Origin: Ferrimonas sp. YFM
GTDB lineage: Bacteria; Pseudomonadota; Gammaproteobacteria; Enterobacterales; Shewanellaceae
DNA length: 64,000 nt
Direction of reading: 5' to 3'
Assembly (NCBI RefSeq): GCF_030296015.1
Contig: NZ_AP027368.1
Location: 3,224,001 to 3,288,000, forward strand
Each line of letters begins with the position of its first letter. The stretch's first letter is position 1. Both the position numbers and the translations under genes were made by a program. Under the pieces are notes generated by a model. The model saw only the letters and a program-made list of their open reading frames with translations. It did no database searches and had not been told where the DNA came from. Positions 25,571 to 34,814 of the stretch are shown in pieces.

Positions 25571-28189
25571 TTAGAAACGCTGGGTGTAGGTCAGCAGGTA
25601 AGTACGGCCGTACAGGCTGTACAGGCTGGAGTCGTACTCCAGGTTGCTGTCCAGAGATGGATCTTCATCGGTGATGTTACGAACAGCTGCGGTGACGGTT
25701 CCGTTCCAGGAAGTCGCGTAGCTGTAGGTGAAATCGAACGTGGTCTGAGAGTCGATCTTACCGGACTGTTCGAAAGTAGTCGGGTCAGTATCTTCAGACT
25801 GGCTGTCGATGTACTGAGTCAGGAAAGACGCAGTGTGATCGCCATACTGCCAGTCGATAACCCAGGTGAAGCGGTACTCAGGCAGACCGTTACGACCTAC
25901 TTTGTCATTGACTGGGCCATCGAAGTACTCTTCATCGTCGTAGCTCAGAACCCAGGTCAGGTCGAAGGTAGTGCCGAACTCACCAACGGCGGTCTCAAAA
26001 CCGGTGTAGGTGATGTTGAAGTCAATACCGTCAGTATCGAAACCGTTACCGTTCACCAGAGGAGTGGTCGCCTCCAGAATCTTACCGTTTGGATCATCAC
26101 CGGCACGAACGATCTGGCCACCGTTGGAGATGTTGCCGTAACCGTTGTTCTTCTCCTCAACCAGCATGGAATCCAGAGAGATGAAGGTAATAACATCGTC
26201 GATGCTCAGGTTGTAATACTCAACCTTGGTGCTCAGGTTATCAGTAATATCCCAGATAACACCGATGTTGTAGAAGTCAGAGGTCTCAGCCTCCAGGTCT
26301 TCATTGGCGGTACGGGTTACATCGTACTGCTTCGCCTTACACTCGTTAGTCGGAGTACCGGAGATTTCACAGTAGTGGTAATCAGTAGCGGTATCAGCAC
26401 TGAAGGAGTCCGCTGCATACAGGTCAGACAGAGCAGGTGCACGGAAGCCTTGGCCCCAAGAAGCACGAACTACAACATCATCCAGAGCCTGGTAACGCAG
26501 AGCAACTTTAGGCGCTACGTTGTCACCGAAATCGGAGTAATCGTCGTAACGCAGAGCCAGGTTCAGCTCCAGATCGTCAGTAACAGGAACTACGGATTCA
26601 GCAAACAGAGCCCATACGTCACGGTCACCACCGGATCCATTACCGGAAGAACCGATTACTTCGCCAGCTGCAGATTCAGCATCGACCTTGGACTGGTACT
26701 TGTACTCCATCCACTCGGTACCAACGTACCAGCTGATCTCGCCAGCAGGCAGCTCACCGAAGGTGAAGTCAACACCAAAGTTAACACTTTGGAAGTCCAT
26801 CAGATCTTGGGCCAGAGTATCGTGGCGGATAGCAGCAACTACGTCTGCACTGTTGCCTTCTGGACCAAAGTTGAATTCACCCTCTTCCACCAGGCGCTCT
26901 ACGGTCGGGCGGTGTACATAGCCAGTACCATAGTTGGAGTTTTCTGCGCGGTTGAAGTGATAGGTGAAATCCCAGTTGAAGTCATCGTGCTCACCGACCA
27001 GACCGATCTGAATATCGGTGTTGTAGTCGATGGTGGTGGAATCACGAGTACCTACATCGGTGAAACGATAGTAAACGCGACCGGCGTTTTCGTTCTTGGT
27101 GGTACCAGTCTGCTGACCGTTTTCCCACTGCTGGATATCAACTTGGCCAGCACCTACGTTAAACCAGCCCGCAGCAGGAGCGTAACGACCAAAGGTCTCG
27201 TTGCGGGAGAACAGCGCCTGAGCGTTGAACATGATCTCGTCAGTCAGCTGAAGCTCACCGTTGATAGAGCCAGCAGTGTACTCACGAGAGGCGTGGTCAG
27301 CGGCTTCGGAGGTGTAGTCATAACCACAAACGTAATCACCGTCACCGGCGTCGTATACGTGACCGCCACCAACCATCTTTTCGTTGTTACAGGCTTCCAT
27401 GGGGCTGAACTGGAAGGTAGTCATGTCCAGGAAGTTGCGTGCATAGATGGAGACACCAGTGGTGTCATCATACAGAGGCGCCAGAGTGTTGGTAGACTGG
27501 GAGAACCAACGATCACGCTGATAGATGATCTCGCGGTTCAGGTGCTCTAGGGTGAAGGTTACGCTGCCGTTATCGCCAGCAACACCGCCCACTACGTGAG
27601 CTTTCCATTCGTCACCACCAGGCTGAGATGGGTTACTGCCAGTTGCAGAGATCTCCAGGCCCTCGTAGCCCTTCTTCAGAATGATGTTTACTACACCAGC
27701 AACGGCGTCAGAACCGTAAACTGCAGAAGCACCATCGGTCAGAATCTCAATTCGCTCAACAGCGGCGGTAGGGATGGTGTTCAGGTTAACTGCGGTACCG
27801 CCCATGGTGGGGGAACCGGGCATACGCTTACCGTTCAGCAGTACCAGAGTACGGTCTGCACCGGCACCACGCAGGTTAATGTTGGACTGACTCTGCCAGG
27901 TGCTGCCTGAAGATTCAGAGAAGGAACCAAAAGTGTTCAGGTTGCTCTGGCGAAGAACGTCAGCAACAGACATTTCACCAGTCTTGCCAAACTCTTCCGC
28001 ACCAATAATGGTTACTGGGGAAGAGCCTTCCATATCGGTCCGCTTAATACGGGAACCAGTCACTTCAATGCGTTCTACGTCGCCATTTTCTTCGGCGGCA
28101 TAAGCGCCAAATCCGGTAAATGCAGTGGCACTGGCAGCCAAAAGCATCACGCGGCGAACAGACTTCGCTACGGTGGTATGGGTTGTCAT
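25571..28189 (-). CDS. TonB-dependent outer-membrane receptor 3
   Basis: 872 residues. Signal peptide MTTHTTVAKSVRRVMLLAAS... ending in GAYA, TonB-box-like DVERIEVTGSRIKR, plug (LVLLNGKRMPGSPTMGGTAV, DGASAVYGSDAVAGVVNI) and barrel ending LLTYTQRF. The true start is ATG 28189 with GGGAG seven bases upstream; the frame runs on to 28327 into the leader. The first 60 residues nearly match receptor 4, but plug and barrel are clearly different, so the two should take up different ligands. Oar/Shewanella-type receptor; substrate unknown, peptide or complex glycan uptake being usual guesses. Confidence 0.94.
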   Translation of the reverse strand: MTTHTTVAKSVRRVMLLAASATAFTGFGAYAAEENGDVERIEVTGSRIKRTDMEGSSPVTIIGAEEFGKTGEMSVADVLRQSNLNTFGSFSESSGSTWQSQSNINLRGAGADRTLVLLNGKRMPGSPTMGGTAVNLNTIPTAAVERIEILTDGASAVYGSDAVAGVVNIILKKGYEGLEISATGSNPSQPGGDEWKAHVVGGVAGDNGSVTFTLEHLNREIIYQRDRWFSQSTNTLAPLYDDTTGVSIYARNFLDMTTFQFSPMEACNNEKMVGGGHVYDAGDGDYVCGYDYTSEAADHASREYTAGSINGELQLTDEIMFNAQALFSRNETFGRYAPAAGWFNVGAGQVDIQQWENGQQTGTTKNENAGRVYYRFTDVGTRDSTTIDYNTDIQIGLVGEHDDFNWDFTYHFNRAENSNYGTGYVHRPTVERLVEEGEFNFGPEGNSADVVAAIRHDTLAQDLMDFQSVNFGVDFTFGELPAGEISWYVGTEWMEYKYQSKVDAESAAGEVIGSSGNGSGGDRDVWALFAESVVPVTDDLELNLALRYDDYSDFGDNVAPKVALRYQALDDVVVRASWGQGFRAPALSDLYAADSFSADTATDYHYCEISGTPTNECKAKQYDVTRTANEDLEAETSDFYNIGVIWDITDNLSTKVEYYNLSIDDVITFISLDSMLVEEKNNGYGNISNGGQIVRAGDDPNGKILEATTPLVNGNGFDTDGIDFNITYTGFETAVGEFGTTFDLTWVLSYDDEEYFDGPVNDKVGRNGLPEYRFTWVIDWQYGDHTASFLTQYIDSQSEDTDPTTFEQSGKIDSQTTFDFTYSYATSWNGTVTAAVRNITDEDPSLDSNLEYDSSLYSLYGRTYLLTYTQRF

Positions 28190-28684
28190 TATAATTCTCC
28201 CTAAAATGACACAAGTGACAGCACTTAGCGCCAAATTATTCATTTTTGTTGATAACGAGTTTTTTACTCGACGCCAATGCTGCACTTGAATACAACATTG
28301 TGTCAACCTGACGCGAGTTGCGCCCACGTTAATCGTGTGAATAACTTGTTAGACCAAGTAGATTGAAAAACAATCAAAGCATATCGATGTATCAAAATTT
28401 AGCGAAAACACTGAAACCCTGAACGTTAATGAAGTTATTTACTGCAACATTTCGTACACAATCCTCGTTATAAAAATTTAATATCAACAACTAATGCATT
28501 TCGAATACTTATTCACTCGTGGCTAGAATGTCGCAAACAACACCCGAGAGCAATGTCACGAATTTGACCCATTTTGAGAGCAAGGCTTTTCCCGGGGCCG
28601 CTGACTTCTGTATGCCATCTCTCTCTTTGCGAAACTTGAAGTCTGCCCCTTTAGTTGGATTATTCCAAATACCGAACAACATAA
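28190..28684. other. Leader region of receptor 3
   Basis: 495 bp, strongly AT-rich. The 160 bp next to the receptor start closely resemble the leader of receptor 4, including the TTGACACAA/TGCAGCAT motif. Further upstream the resemblance is patchy (an AATATCAA tract and an ATTCGTGG/CACTCGTGG end). A 68-codon frame at 28519-28725 lacks a ribosome-binding site and looks non-coding. Confidence 0.55.
28277..28306 (-). promoter_or_regulatory. Shared receptor upstream motif, copy B
   Basis: TTGACACAA, 13 bases, TGCAGCAT on the minus strand, ending 88 bp before the receptor 3 start. Includes a consensus -35 hexamer. Confidence 0.55.
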
Positions 28685-28713
28685 GAAAAAGCGGCGGCTC
28701 TTGGCCGCCGCTT
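28685..28713 (-). terminator. Intrinsic terminator of TonB-dependent receptor 4
   Basis: Perfect 8-bp GCGGCGGC/GCCGCCGC stem with a TCTTG loop next to an A5 run, 16 bp past the receptor stop. Confidence 0.88.
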
Positions 28714-28728
28714 CAGTTTCTCTAACCT

Positions 28729-31338
28729 TTAGAACTTGACGTTCAGGTTAGCGAAGAAGTAACGACCCAGTACGTCATAGGTGTAGGGGTCAGTGTTGGA
28801 GTCGTTGTTACCGCTGTAGTATGGAGGCTGCTTGTCAAACAGGTTGTTTACACCTGCGCGCAGGGAGACGCTGTCGGTAAACATGTAGGAACCGGACAGG
28901 TCATGGTATACAACACTACCCACGGTAGGAGCGTAACAATCGCTTGGGTCAGACAGACAGGCTGAGCTGTCCATACCATCGATGTAACGCGCCTGATAAC
29001 TCACGTCCCAATCTTCACTGGCAACAGTAACATCCAGGTTGGACTTCCACTTGGCGTAGCCGCCGATGCCACCGGTGATCAGACCAGCATAATCGGTGGT
29101 CTCACCCGCAACAGTCACTTTGTACTCTTCCAGGTAGGTGGTATCCAGACTGGTGCTCCAATCCAGACCCAGAGCCTCAAACCTGTACGCCAGGTTCAGG
29201 TCATAGCCAGAGGTCTCTTCAGCACCGATGTTCTGCAGGCCATTCTCGAAAACGATCCGCTTGGAGTTGTCCATGTAGATGCCGGAAGACTGACACACAG
29301 GATTGCTGGTGTTGATCGGAGTACCGCTGCCATCGGGGGCCAGGCACAGATCCACAATGTACTGCTCGTTTACTGAGGCAATGGCGTTGTCGATCTGGAT
29401 GTTGTAGTAATCGAAGGTCAGGGAGAAACCTTCGAACCAGCTTGGCTCGTACACCAGGCCGGCGGTTACGGTGTCGGCTTCCTCAGGGGTCAGCAGGTCG
29501 TTACCGCCAACGGTCACTTCGGCCTGGTCCTGGGCACCTGGGTACACCACCTGCTCGAAGCTTGGAGACTTGCCACCATACAGCTCGTCAACGGTAGGAG
29601 CACGGAAAGCAGTAGAGGCCACACCACGCAGCATCAACTGATCGTTCATGCGCCAGGTCAAACCCAACTTCCAGGTGGAGTCATCGCCGAAAGTGCTGTA
29701 GTCGAAGTAACGTGCAGCCGCTGTCAGCTCAACGCTTTCAGCCAGGAAGGCGTCGGAAACCAGGGGAACGACGAATTCGGCGTACAGCTCGTCTACGGTG
29801 AAATCACCTCCGGTAGGCTCAACCGGTGGATCATTCGCCAGGCCCTGTGCGGTCAGAGAATCTGGGATGTACCAGGCCTCCTCGGTACGGTGCTCATAAC
29901 CGGCAGCCATGGCCACATAGCCAGCTGGCAGTTCAAACAGATCACCGGCAACGGATGCAGAGAAGATGCCCATTTCGCTTCCACCGGAGTTCTGCTCGGT
30001 GTAGACATACTGGCTCAGATCACTCCAGGAATCCTGATTCAGAGGATTAAAGTTCTGGGCCTCGATATCATCCTGGATAGACCCCATGTTAACCAAGTTG
30101 GCCAAACGGTCCACGGAATCGTTGCGACCGAAGTTATAGGACACATCCCAACTCCAGCCATTATCCAACTCGCCCTGAACTCCAACAACCACACGTACAG
30201 TATCTACGTTCTGGGAGAAGTTACGGGTACCTACGTCGGTCAGACGACGACCGTAGGAGATATCCTCACCCACAACGAAGGGGTTATCTGTACCGGCATC
30301 TGCACCCATCCAGTCGGCATACTGGAAGTCAAACCATACGGGCTGTGGGGCCATCTGCTGCTGGGACCAACGCTTGGAGTAGGTCGCCTCGGTAAACAGC
30401 GTCATGGAGTCGTTCAACTCATAGCGGCCAAGACCGGTCAGGTTGAGGCGCTCCATTGGAGTGAACAGGTAGCTGGCCTGAGAATAGTTGTAAAAGTCGC
30501 CGTCATTAAACGCGCGCCAAGTGTTGTCCGGGTCACCCTTATACTTGGCATCTTCTGTCCAGATAGTGCCGCCTGGGGCGTAGCTGGAACCACCACAGTA
30601 AAGTTCCAGGTTACCGTCGTCACCGGTGCGCTCAGAGATGGGGCAGTCGGAAAAATCACGGTCCGCCTGACTGGCATCACCACGATCCATATACTGAATG
30701 CCCAGAACCACGTTGCCGCGATCAAAGCTGGCACCCAGGGTCAGGTCAACACTGGTTTCGTTGGCATCACCTTCACCGGAAATACCGGACTGAACATTCA
30801 GCTCCGCGCCTTCAAAGTCCTGCTTAAGAATGATGTTTACTACACCGGAGACAGCGTCACTGCCGTATACGGCGGAAGCACCGTCTTTCAGCACTTCGAT
30901 ACGCTCAACCATGGAAACGGGGATGGTGTTCAGGTCAACGGTAGACGCAGCGCCGGTGCCTGAGGCAATCATCCGGCGACCGTTCAGCAGCACCAAGGTA
31001 CGCTGGGCGCCCAAGCCACGCAGGTCAATACGGGAGTTACCACCTGAGCCGTTGTTGATACCTGGGTTGGTCATGGCACCACCGGTGGCGGTCATCTTTT
31101 GCAGGACGCTATCGATGGTCGTCGCACCGGAAGCCTTAATGCTGTCAGCACTGATCACTGTTACCGGGCTGGCAGTTTCCATGTCCGCACGCTTAATGCG
31201 GGAGCCTGTCACTTCAATGCGTTCAACATCGCCACTTTCTTCGGCGGCATAAGCACCAAAACCAGCAAAAGCGGTCGCGCCAGCGGCCAGCAGCATTACG
31301 CGGCGAACTGACTTCGCAACGTTGGTATGGGTTGTCAT
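28729..31338 (-). CDS. TonB-dependent outer-membrane receptor 4
   Basis: 869 residues. MTTHTNVAKSVRRVMLLAAG signal, DVERIEVTGSRIKR TonB-box-like segment, plug (SRIDLRGLGAQRTLVLLNGRR, DGASAVYGSDAVSGVVNI) and barrel ending FFANLNVKF. Same ribosome-binding site and leader as receptor 3 (GGGAGAATTATA before ATG). The plug is closer in wording to receptors 5 and 6 than to receptor 3. Its own terminator and promoter make it a single-gene unit. Substrate unknown. Confidence 0.94.
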   Translation of the reverse strand: MTTHTNVAKSVRRVMLLAAGATAFAGFGAYAAEESGDVERIEVTGSRIKRADMETASPVTVISADSIKASGATTIDSVLQKMTATGGAMTNPGINNGSGGNSRIDLRGLGAQRTLVLLNGRRMIASGTGAASTVDLNTIPVSMVERIEVLKDGASAVYGSDAVSGVVNIILKQDFEGAELNVQSGISGEGDANETSVDLTLGASFDRGNVVLGIQYMDRGDASQADRDFSDCPISERTGDDGNLELYCGGSSYAPGGTIWTEDAKYKGDPDNTWRAFNDGDFYNYSQASYLFTPMERLNLTGLGRYELNDSMTLFTEATYSKRWSQQQMAPQPVWFDFQYADWMGADAGTDNPFVVGEDISYGRRLTDVGTRNFSQNVDTVRVVVGVQGELDNGWSWDVSYNFGRNDSVDRLANLVNMGSIQDDIEAQNFNPLNQDSWSDLSQYVYTEQNSGGSEMGIFSASVAGDLFELPAGYVAMAAGYEHRTEEAWYIPDSLTAQGLANDPPVEPTGGDFTVDELYAEFVVPLVSDAFLAESVELTAAARYFDYSTFGDDSTWKLGLTWRMNDQLMLRGVASTAFRAPTVDELYGGKSPSFEQVVYPGAQDQAEVTVGGNDLLTPEEADTVTAGLVYEPSWFEGFSLTFDYYNIQIDNAIASVNEQYIVDLCLAPDGSGTPINTSNPVCQSSGIYMDNSKRIVFENGLQNIGAEETSGYDLNLAYRFEALGLDWSTSLDTTYLEEYKVTVAGETTDYAGLITGGIGGYAKWKSNLDVTVASEDWDVSYQARYIDGMDSSACLSDPSDCYAPTVGSVVYHDLSGSYMFTDSVSLRAGVNNLFDKQPPYYSGNNDSNTDPYTYDVLGRYFFANLNVKF

Positions 31339-31903
31339 TATAATTCTCCCTAAAATGACGCGAAGGGCACTTTTCTTAACGCCCTTGCGCCAATTTATTC
31401 ATTTTTTGTTGATATTGAGATTGCTACTCGCCGTTAATGCTGCACTCAATTGCAACATTGTGTCAACCAATCAAAAGTAAGCACCGAGTTATCACTGTAA
31501 TCATTTTGTTAACCAAAATAATTTCGAAATGAGGGTCAATCGACTTACCTCCCAAATATTAGCGCCATGACTGAATTAACACTCGTTAACAATGCCAATT
31601 TTTATAACAACTCAGACACAATATAATATCAATAAATTTCATTTATCAGCCCCTCACAAAACGCATAGTTATTCAACTCACTAATAACTTAAACATTCGT
31701 GGGGCCGCGCCAACCTCTCACTTTTTGGAATAAATCAGACAAAAACCCACCAGCAATAGGCGGAAGTTGATAGCCGTATCAAAAACTTTCATCCATGGCG
31801 GTTGGCACCCTAAGCCTCGACTCCAAGAACAACATTTCCCGCCAGTGCATCCGGTACGGACGAGATCAACCTCTTCTCAGTATTGGAATTGCTTAGCTGA
31901 AAC
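31339..31903. other. Leader region of receptor 4
   Basis: 565 bp without a credible gene. The part nearest the receptor resembles the receptor 3 leader; the distal 250 bp (including CGTGGGGCCGCGCCAACC) have no counterpart I can see. Nothing matching a riboswitch or Fur box was recognised. Confidence 0.5.
31437..31466 (-). promoter_or_regulatory. Shared receptor upstream motif, copy C
   Basis: TTGACACAA, 13 bases, TGCAGCAT on the minus strand, ending 99 bp before the receptor 4 start. The intervening bases also resemble copy B (TGTTG at the same place). Confidence 0.55.
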
Positions 31904-31930
31904 AAAAAAAGGCAGCCCGAGGGCTGCCTT
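31904..31930 (-). terminator. Intrinsic terminator of TonB-dependent receptor 5
   Basis: GGCAGCC, loop CGAG, GGCTGCC next to an A7 run, 22 bp past the receptor stop. Confidence 0.88.
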
Positions 31931-31952
31931 GCGATCACTTTAGGGAGAGTGA

Positions 31953-34460
31953 TTAAAAGCGGATGGAGACACCACCAAAGTAGGTGCGGCCAATGGTCTC
32001 GTACACCTCCGGCACGGTTCCGGCGTCGTTGCCGTAGGGCACCATGGGCGGCTCTTCGTCAGTCAGGTTGCGAACACCCAGGGTGGCACTGACCATCTCA
32101 TTGATGTAGTAAGTGCCGGACAGGTTGTGGTAGGTGATGGAGTCGATCTTCTCGCCGGTGTTGATCTCATCCATGGAACCGATGTAACGGGCAGAGTAGA
32201 GCAGCGCAAAGTCATCATGACGCGCGGTCACGGTGAAGTTGTTCTTCACCTCGGCATAACCACCGAACATGCCACCTATGGTGCCGGTGTAATCGATGCC
32301 ATCCTGGTCGAACTCCAGCAAGTAGGTCAGATCGTTGTTGATCAGCCACTCCAGGCCTACGGCTTCGAAACGATAGTGGGCGTTGAAGTCGATGCCACTG
32401 GTGTCCTGATAGCCCACGTTGGTCAGGGGGCTGGTCAGGTTCTCCAGATTACCGTCCGGGGTGATGCTGAAGGTTTCACAGGCACTGGCGTCACCGCCGT
32501 AACAGGCGTCCAGTCCCGCCTGCACATCCATGCGGGCGATGGCGTTATCAATCTTGAAGGACCAGTAATCCACGGTAAAGGAGAGGCCGTCCGCGAAGGC
32601 GGGGGAGTAGACCAGACCGAAGGTGAAGGAGTCCGACTCCTCCGCCTGCAGATCCTCATCTGAGGTGTAGTTCACCAGTATCTGCGCGTCCTGGGCATTG
32701 CCCCAGGGATCGATCAGGTAGTCGTAGGAGCCGGTGTTGCCGCCATAAAGCTCCGTCACGTTGGGGGCACGGAAGCCGGTGGCCACCACCGAGCGGAACA
32801 TCAGCTCATCAGTAGGCTCCCAGGTCAGGCCCACCTTCCAGGTGGTGGCACCACCAAAGGTGTTGTACTCGTCGTAACGCAGGGCAAATTCGGCGCTCAG
32901 GGTGTCGGTGAAGGGCACCGCAACCTCCTGATAGATGGAGAAGACGTTGTAGTCACCGTCGGTGGGGTCCTGCTGGGCTGCGGTGCCCTCCCCCGCCACA
33001 ATCACAGGGTCCGGGTTGTAGAATCCGCTCTCATAACGGTACTCGGCGCCCAGGGCAAAGGAGACCATACCTGCGTCCACCTCGAACAGATCGCCGCTGA
33101 TGACACCGGCCAGGATGTGCTGGTCGTTACCGCCATCATTGGTCTCCAAGTAGGAGATGTCATTGATGAAGGGGTCGATGTCCTCGGAGTTGCCGGAGAA
33201 CCAGGCATCCTGATTAGCGTAGATGGACTCCTCCATCTTCACCGCATTGATGGAGTTGTGTACCCAGGTATCCGCCCGGTTGCGGCCATAGGTATAGGAC
33301 AGGTCCCAGTCCATTCCCTGGTTGATGTCGGCGTAGCCGCTGAACCCGGCAGAGAGTCGCAGGGTATCGGTCTCCTGCTCATAGATGCGAGGCCCGGCTT
33401 CCACCATACGGCGACGGTAGTTGATGCGACCGGTCTCATCGGCGGAGATGCCCGCAGCCAGCATGTCATCGGTCAGGGTGATGCACCGGCTCGGGTCCAC
33501 GCCAGGCTCGCCACAGACGTCCAGCATCACGTCGGCAGGCTGAGGCGCCATCTGCTGCTTGGACTCACGGCGGGTGTAGAGCACATCTGCGGTGAAATTC
33601 AGATCGTCGTTGAGCATCTGAGTGGTGTTGGCAAACAGGCTGTACTTGGTGCTGGGGGTTTGCAGATAGCTGTCGTCGGTATAGTCGTAGCCGAAGTCGC
33701 GCTCCTTCCAGCCGTCTTCGGTGGGCACATAGCCGCCCAGTGAGCCGCCAGGTACAAAGGAGGAAGCGCCGGCAGGCACCCAGTCGCGATCCGCCTGCAT
33801 CACTTCACCCCGGTCGGTGTAGGAGAAGCCGACGGTGTAGTTGGCATCGTCGGTGGACACCCCATAGAGGGCAGAGATCTCGATGTTTTCACCGTCCCCC
33901 TCTTCGGTCATGTCACCGTTGATGTCCAGCTGGAACCCTTCGAAATCGGTCTTGGTGATGATGTTCACCACACCGGCGATGGCGTCGGAGCCATAGACTG
34001 CCGAGGCACCGTCTTTCAACACTTCAATGCGCTGAATCATCGCCACCGGGATGGTGTTGAGATCCACGGCGCTGTCGGCGCCCGAACCTGAGTTCACCAT
34101 ACGGCGACCGTTGAGCAGCACCAGGGTACGATTGGCGCCCATGCCTCTCAGGTCCACCTGAGCCACGCCGTCGGCACCATTGTTGGTGGTCGAGCCGACC
34201 GCAGCACCGGCCATGGAGGGCTGGGACTGCAGAACCTGGTCAACTGAGGTGTAACCTTCGGCCTTGATGGTGGCAGAGTCAATGACGGTGACCGGAGAGG
34301 CGGTCTCCATGTCCTGGCGCTGAATTCGGGAACCGGTGACCTGAATGCGCTCCACGTCCTCCAACTGCTCCTGGGCCACGGCGGTACCAGCAACCGGCAC
34401 CATGGCACCGGCAATTACCCCAAAATGTACGGCTCTGGCCAAATAGGTTGGCTTATTCAT
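31953..34460 (-). CDS. TonB-dependent outer-membrane receptor 5
   Basis: 835 residues. Signal peptide (MNKPTYLARAVHFGVIAGAM... ending GTAVA), TonB-box-like DVERIQVTGSRIQR, plug (AQVDLRGMGANRTLVLLNGRR, DGASAVYGSDAIAGVVNI) and barrel ending YFGGVSIRF. Start ATG 34460 has GGGAGAAAGGG upstream; the open frame to 34541 is leader. Highest GC among receptors 2-6. A near-consensus CRP site lies about 293 bp upstream, and DUF885 is the next gene upstream on the same strand but ends in its own terminator. Substrate unknown. Confidence 0.94.
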   Translation of the reverse strand: MNKPTYLARAVHFGVIAGAMVPVAGTAVAQEQLEDVERIQVTGSRIQRQDMETASPVTVIDSATIKAEGYTSVDQVLQSQPSMAGAAVGSTTNNGADGVAQVDLRGMGANRTLVLLNGRRMVNSGSGADSAVDLNTIPVAMIQRIEVLKDGASAVYGSDAIAGVVNIITKTDFEGFQLDINGDMTEEGDGENIEISALYGVSTDDANYTVGFSYTDRGEVMQADRDWVPAGASSFVPGGSLGGYVPTEDGWKERDFGYDYTDDSYLQTPSTKYSLFANTTQMLNDDLNFTADVLYTRRESKQQMAPQPADVMLDVCGEPGVDPSRCITLTDDMLAAGISADETGRINYRRRMVEAGPRIYEQETDTLRLSAGFSGYADINQGMDWDLSYTYGRNRADTWVHNSINAVKMEESIYANQDAWFSGNSEDIDPFINDISYLETNDGGNDQHILAGVISGDLFEVDAGMVSFALGAEYRYESGFYNPDPVIVAGEGTAAQQDPTDGDYNVFSIYQEVAVPFTDTLSAEFALRYDEYNTFGGATTWKVGLTWEPTDELMFRSVVATGFRAPNVTELYGGNTGSYDYLIDPWGNAQDAQILVNYTSDEDLQAEESDSFTFGLVYSPAFADGLSFTVDYWSFKIDNAIARMDVQAGLDACYGGDASACETFSITPDGNLENLTSPLTNVGYQDTSGIDFNAHYRFEAVGLEWLINNDLTYLLEFDQDGIDYTGTIGGMFGGYAEVKNNFTVTARHDDFALLYSARYIGSMDEINTGEKIDSITYHNLSGTYYINEMVSATLGVRNLTDEEPPMVPYGNDAGTVPEVYETIGRTYFGGVSIRF

Positions 34461-34768
34461 CCCTTTCTCCCTTCTTATGATTGTCGTTGTTATGGGCCCC
34501 TCTTGTGGGGTTTCCCTGCCAGGATAGTGATGAATCACCAAATTAAGGTCAACGAAAGGAATGTCATGCTGCAGTAACCCCTTTGTTAAGGGGAAATCTC
34601 ATATTGTGAGGGGAGTCACGAGCGACTGAATATTTAGCTGCATTTATCTTTTAAAATAAGTGAATATCACTTTGCTGAAGTGCCAAAGCCAGTGGCTAAA
34701 ACATCAGTAAGGGGTTTACAGAGTTAACCGGCCAGATCACTCAAATGTGATCCAGATCACGCAGGCAC
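34461..34768. other. Leader region of receptor 5
   Basis: 308 bp between receptor 5 and the DUF885 terminator. It contains the CRP-like site, an AT-rich block (34640-34675), and one copy of TGCAGCAT on the minus strand at 34566-34573, 106 bp before the start, without the TTGACACAA partner seen ahead of receptors 2-4. Confidence 0.5.
34743..34764. promoter_or_regulatory. Strong CRP-like operator upstream of receptor 5
   Basis: Reads AAATGTGATCCAGATCAC and then GCAG. The 14-bp core GTGATC-CA-GATCAC is a perfect palindrome and differs from the CRP consensus (AAATGTGATCTAGATCACATTT) only at the centre and at the right edge. It lies between the DUF885 terminator and receptor 5, so receptor 5 is the likely target. 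Confidence 0.7.
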
Positions 34769-34797
34769 AAAAAAAGGGGGACACACTGTCCCCCTTT
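34769..34797 (-). terminator. Intrinsic terminator of the DUF885 gene
   Basis: GGGGGACA, loop CAC, TGTCCCCC beside an A7 run, 18 bp past the stop codon. Confidence 0.88.
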
Positions 34798-34814
34798 AAC
34801 ACACTGAAATCGGA

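Noticed and set aside
28519-28725. A 68-codon plus-strand frame in the receptor 3 leader
   Set aside because: No ribosome-binding site, no recognisable features, and it runs into the receptor 4 terminator.
31339-31903. Cobalamin or other riboswitch in the long receptor leaders
   Set aside because: No B12-box-like or other known conserved RNA core was visible in any leader; length alone is not enough.
18113-34460. Tandem receptor genes as a mobile or composite transposon
   Set aside because: No transposase, integrase or flanking direct repeats were seen, and each gene has orderly terminators.
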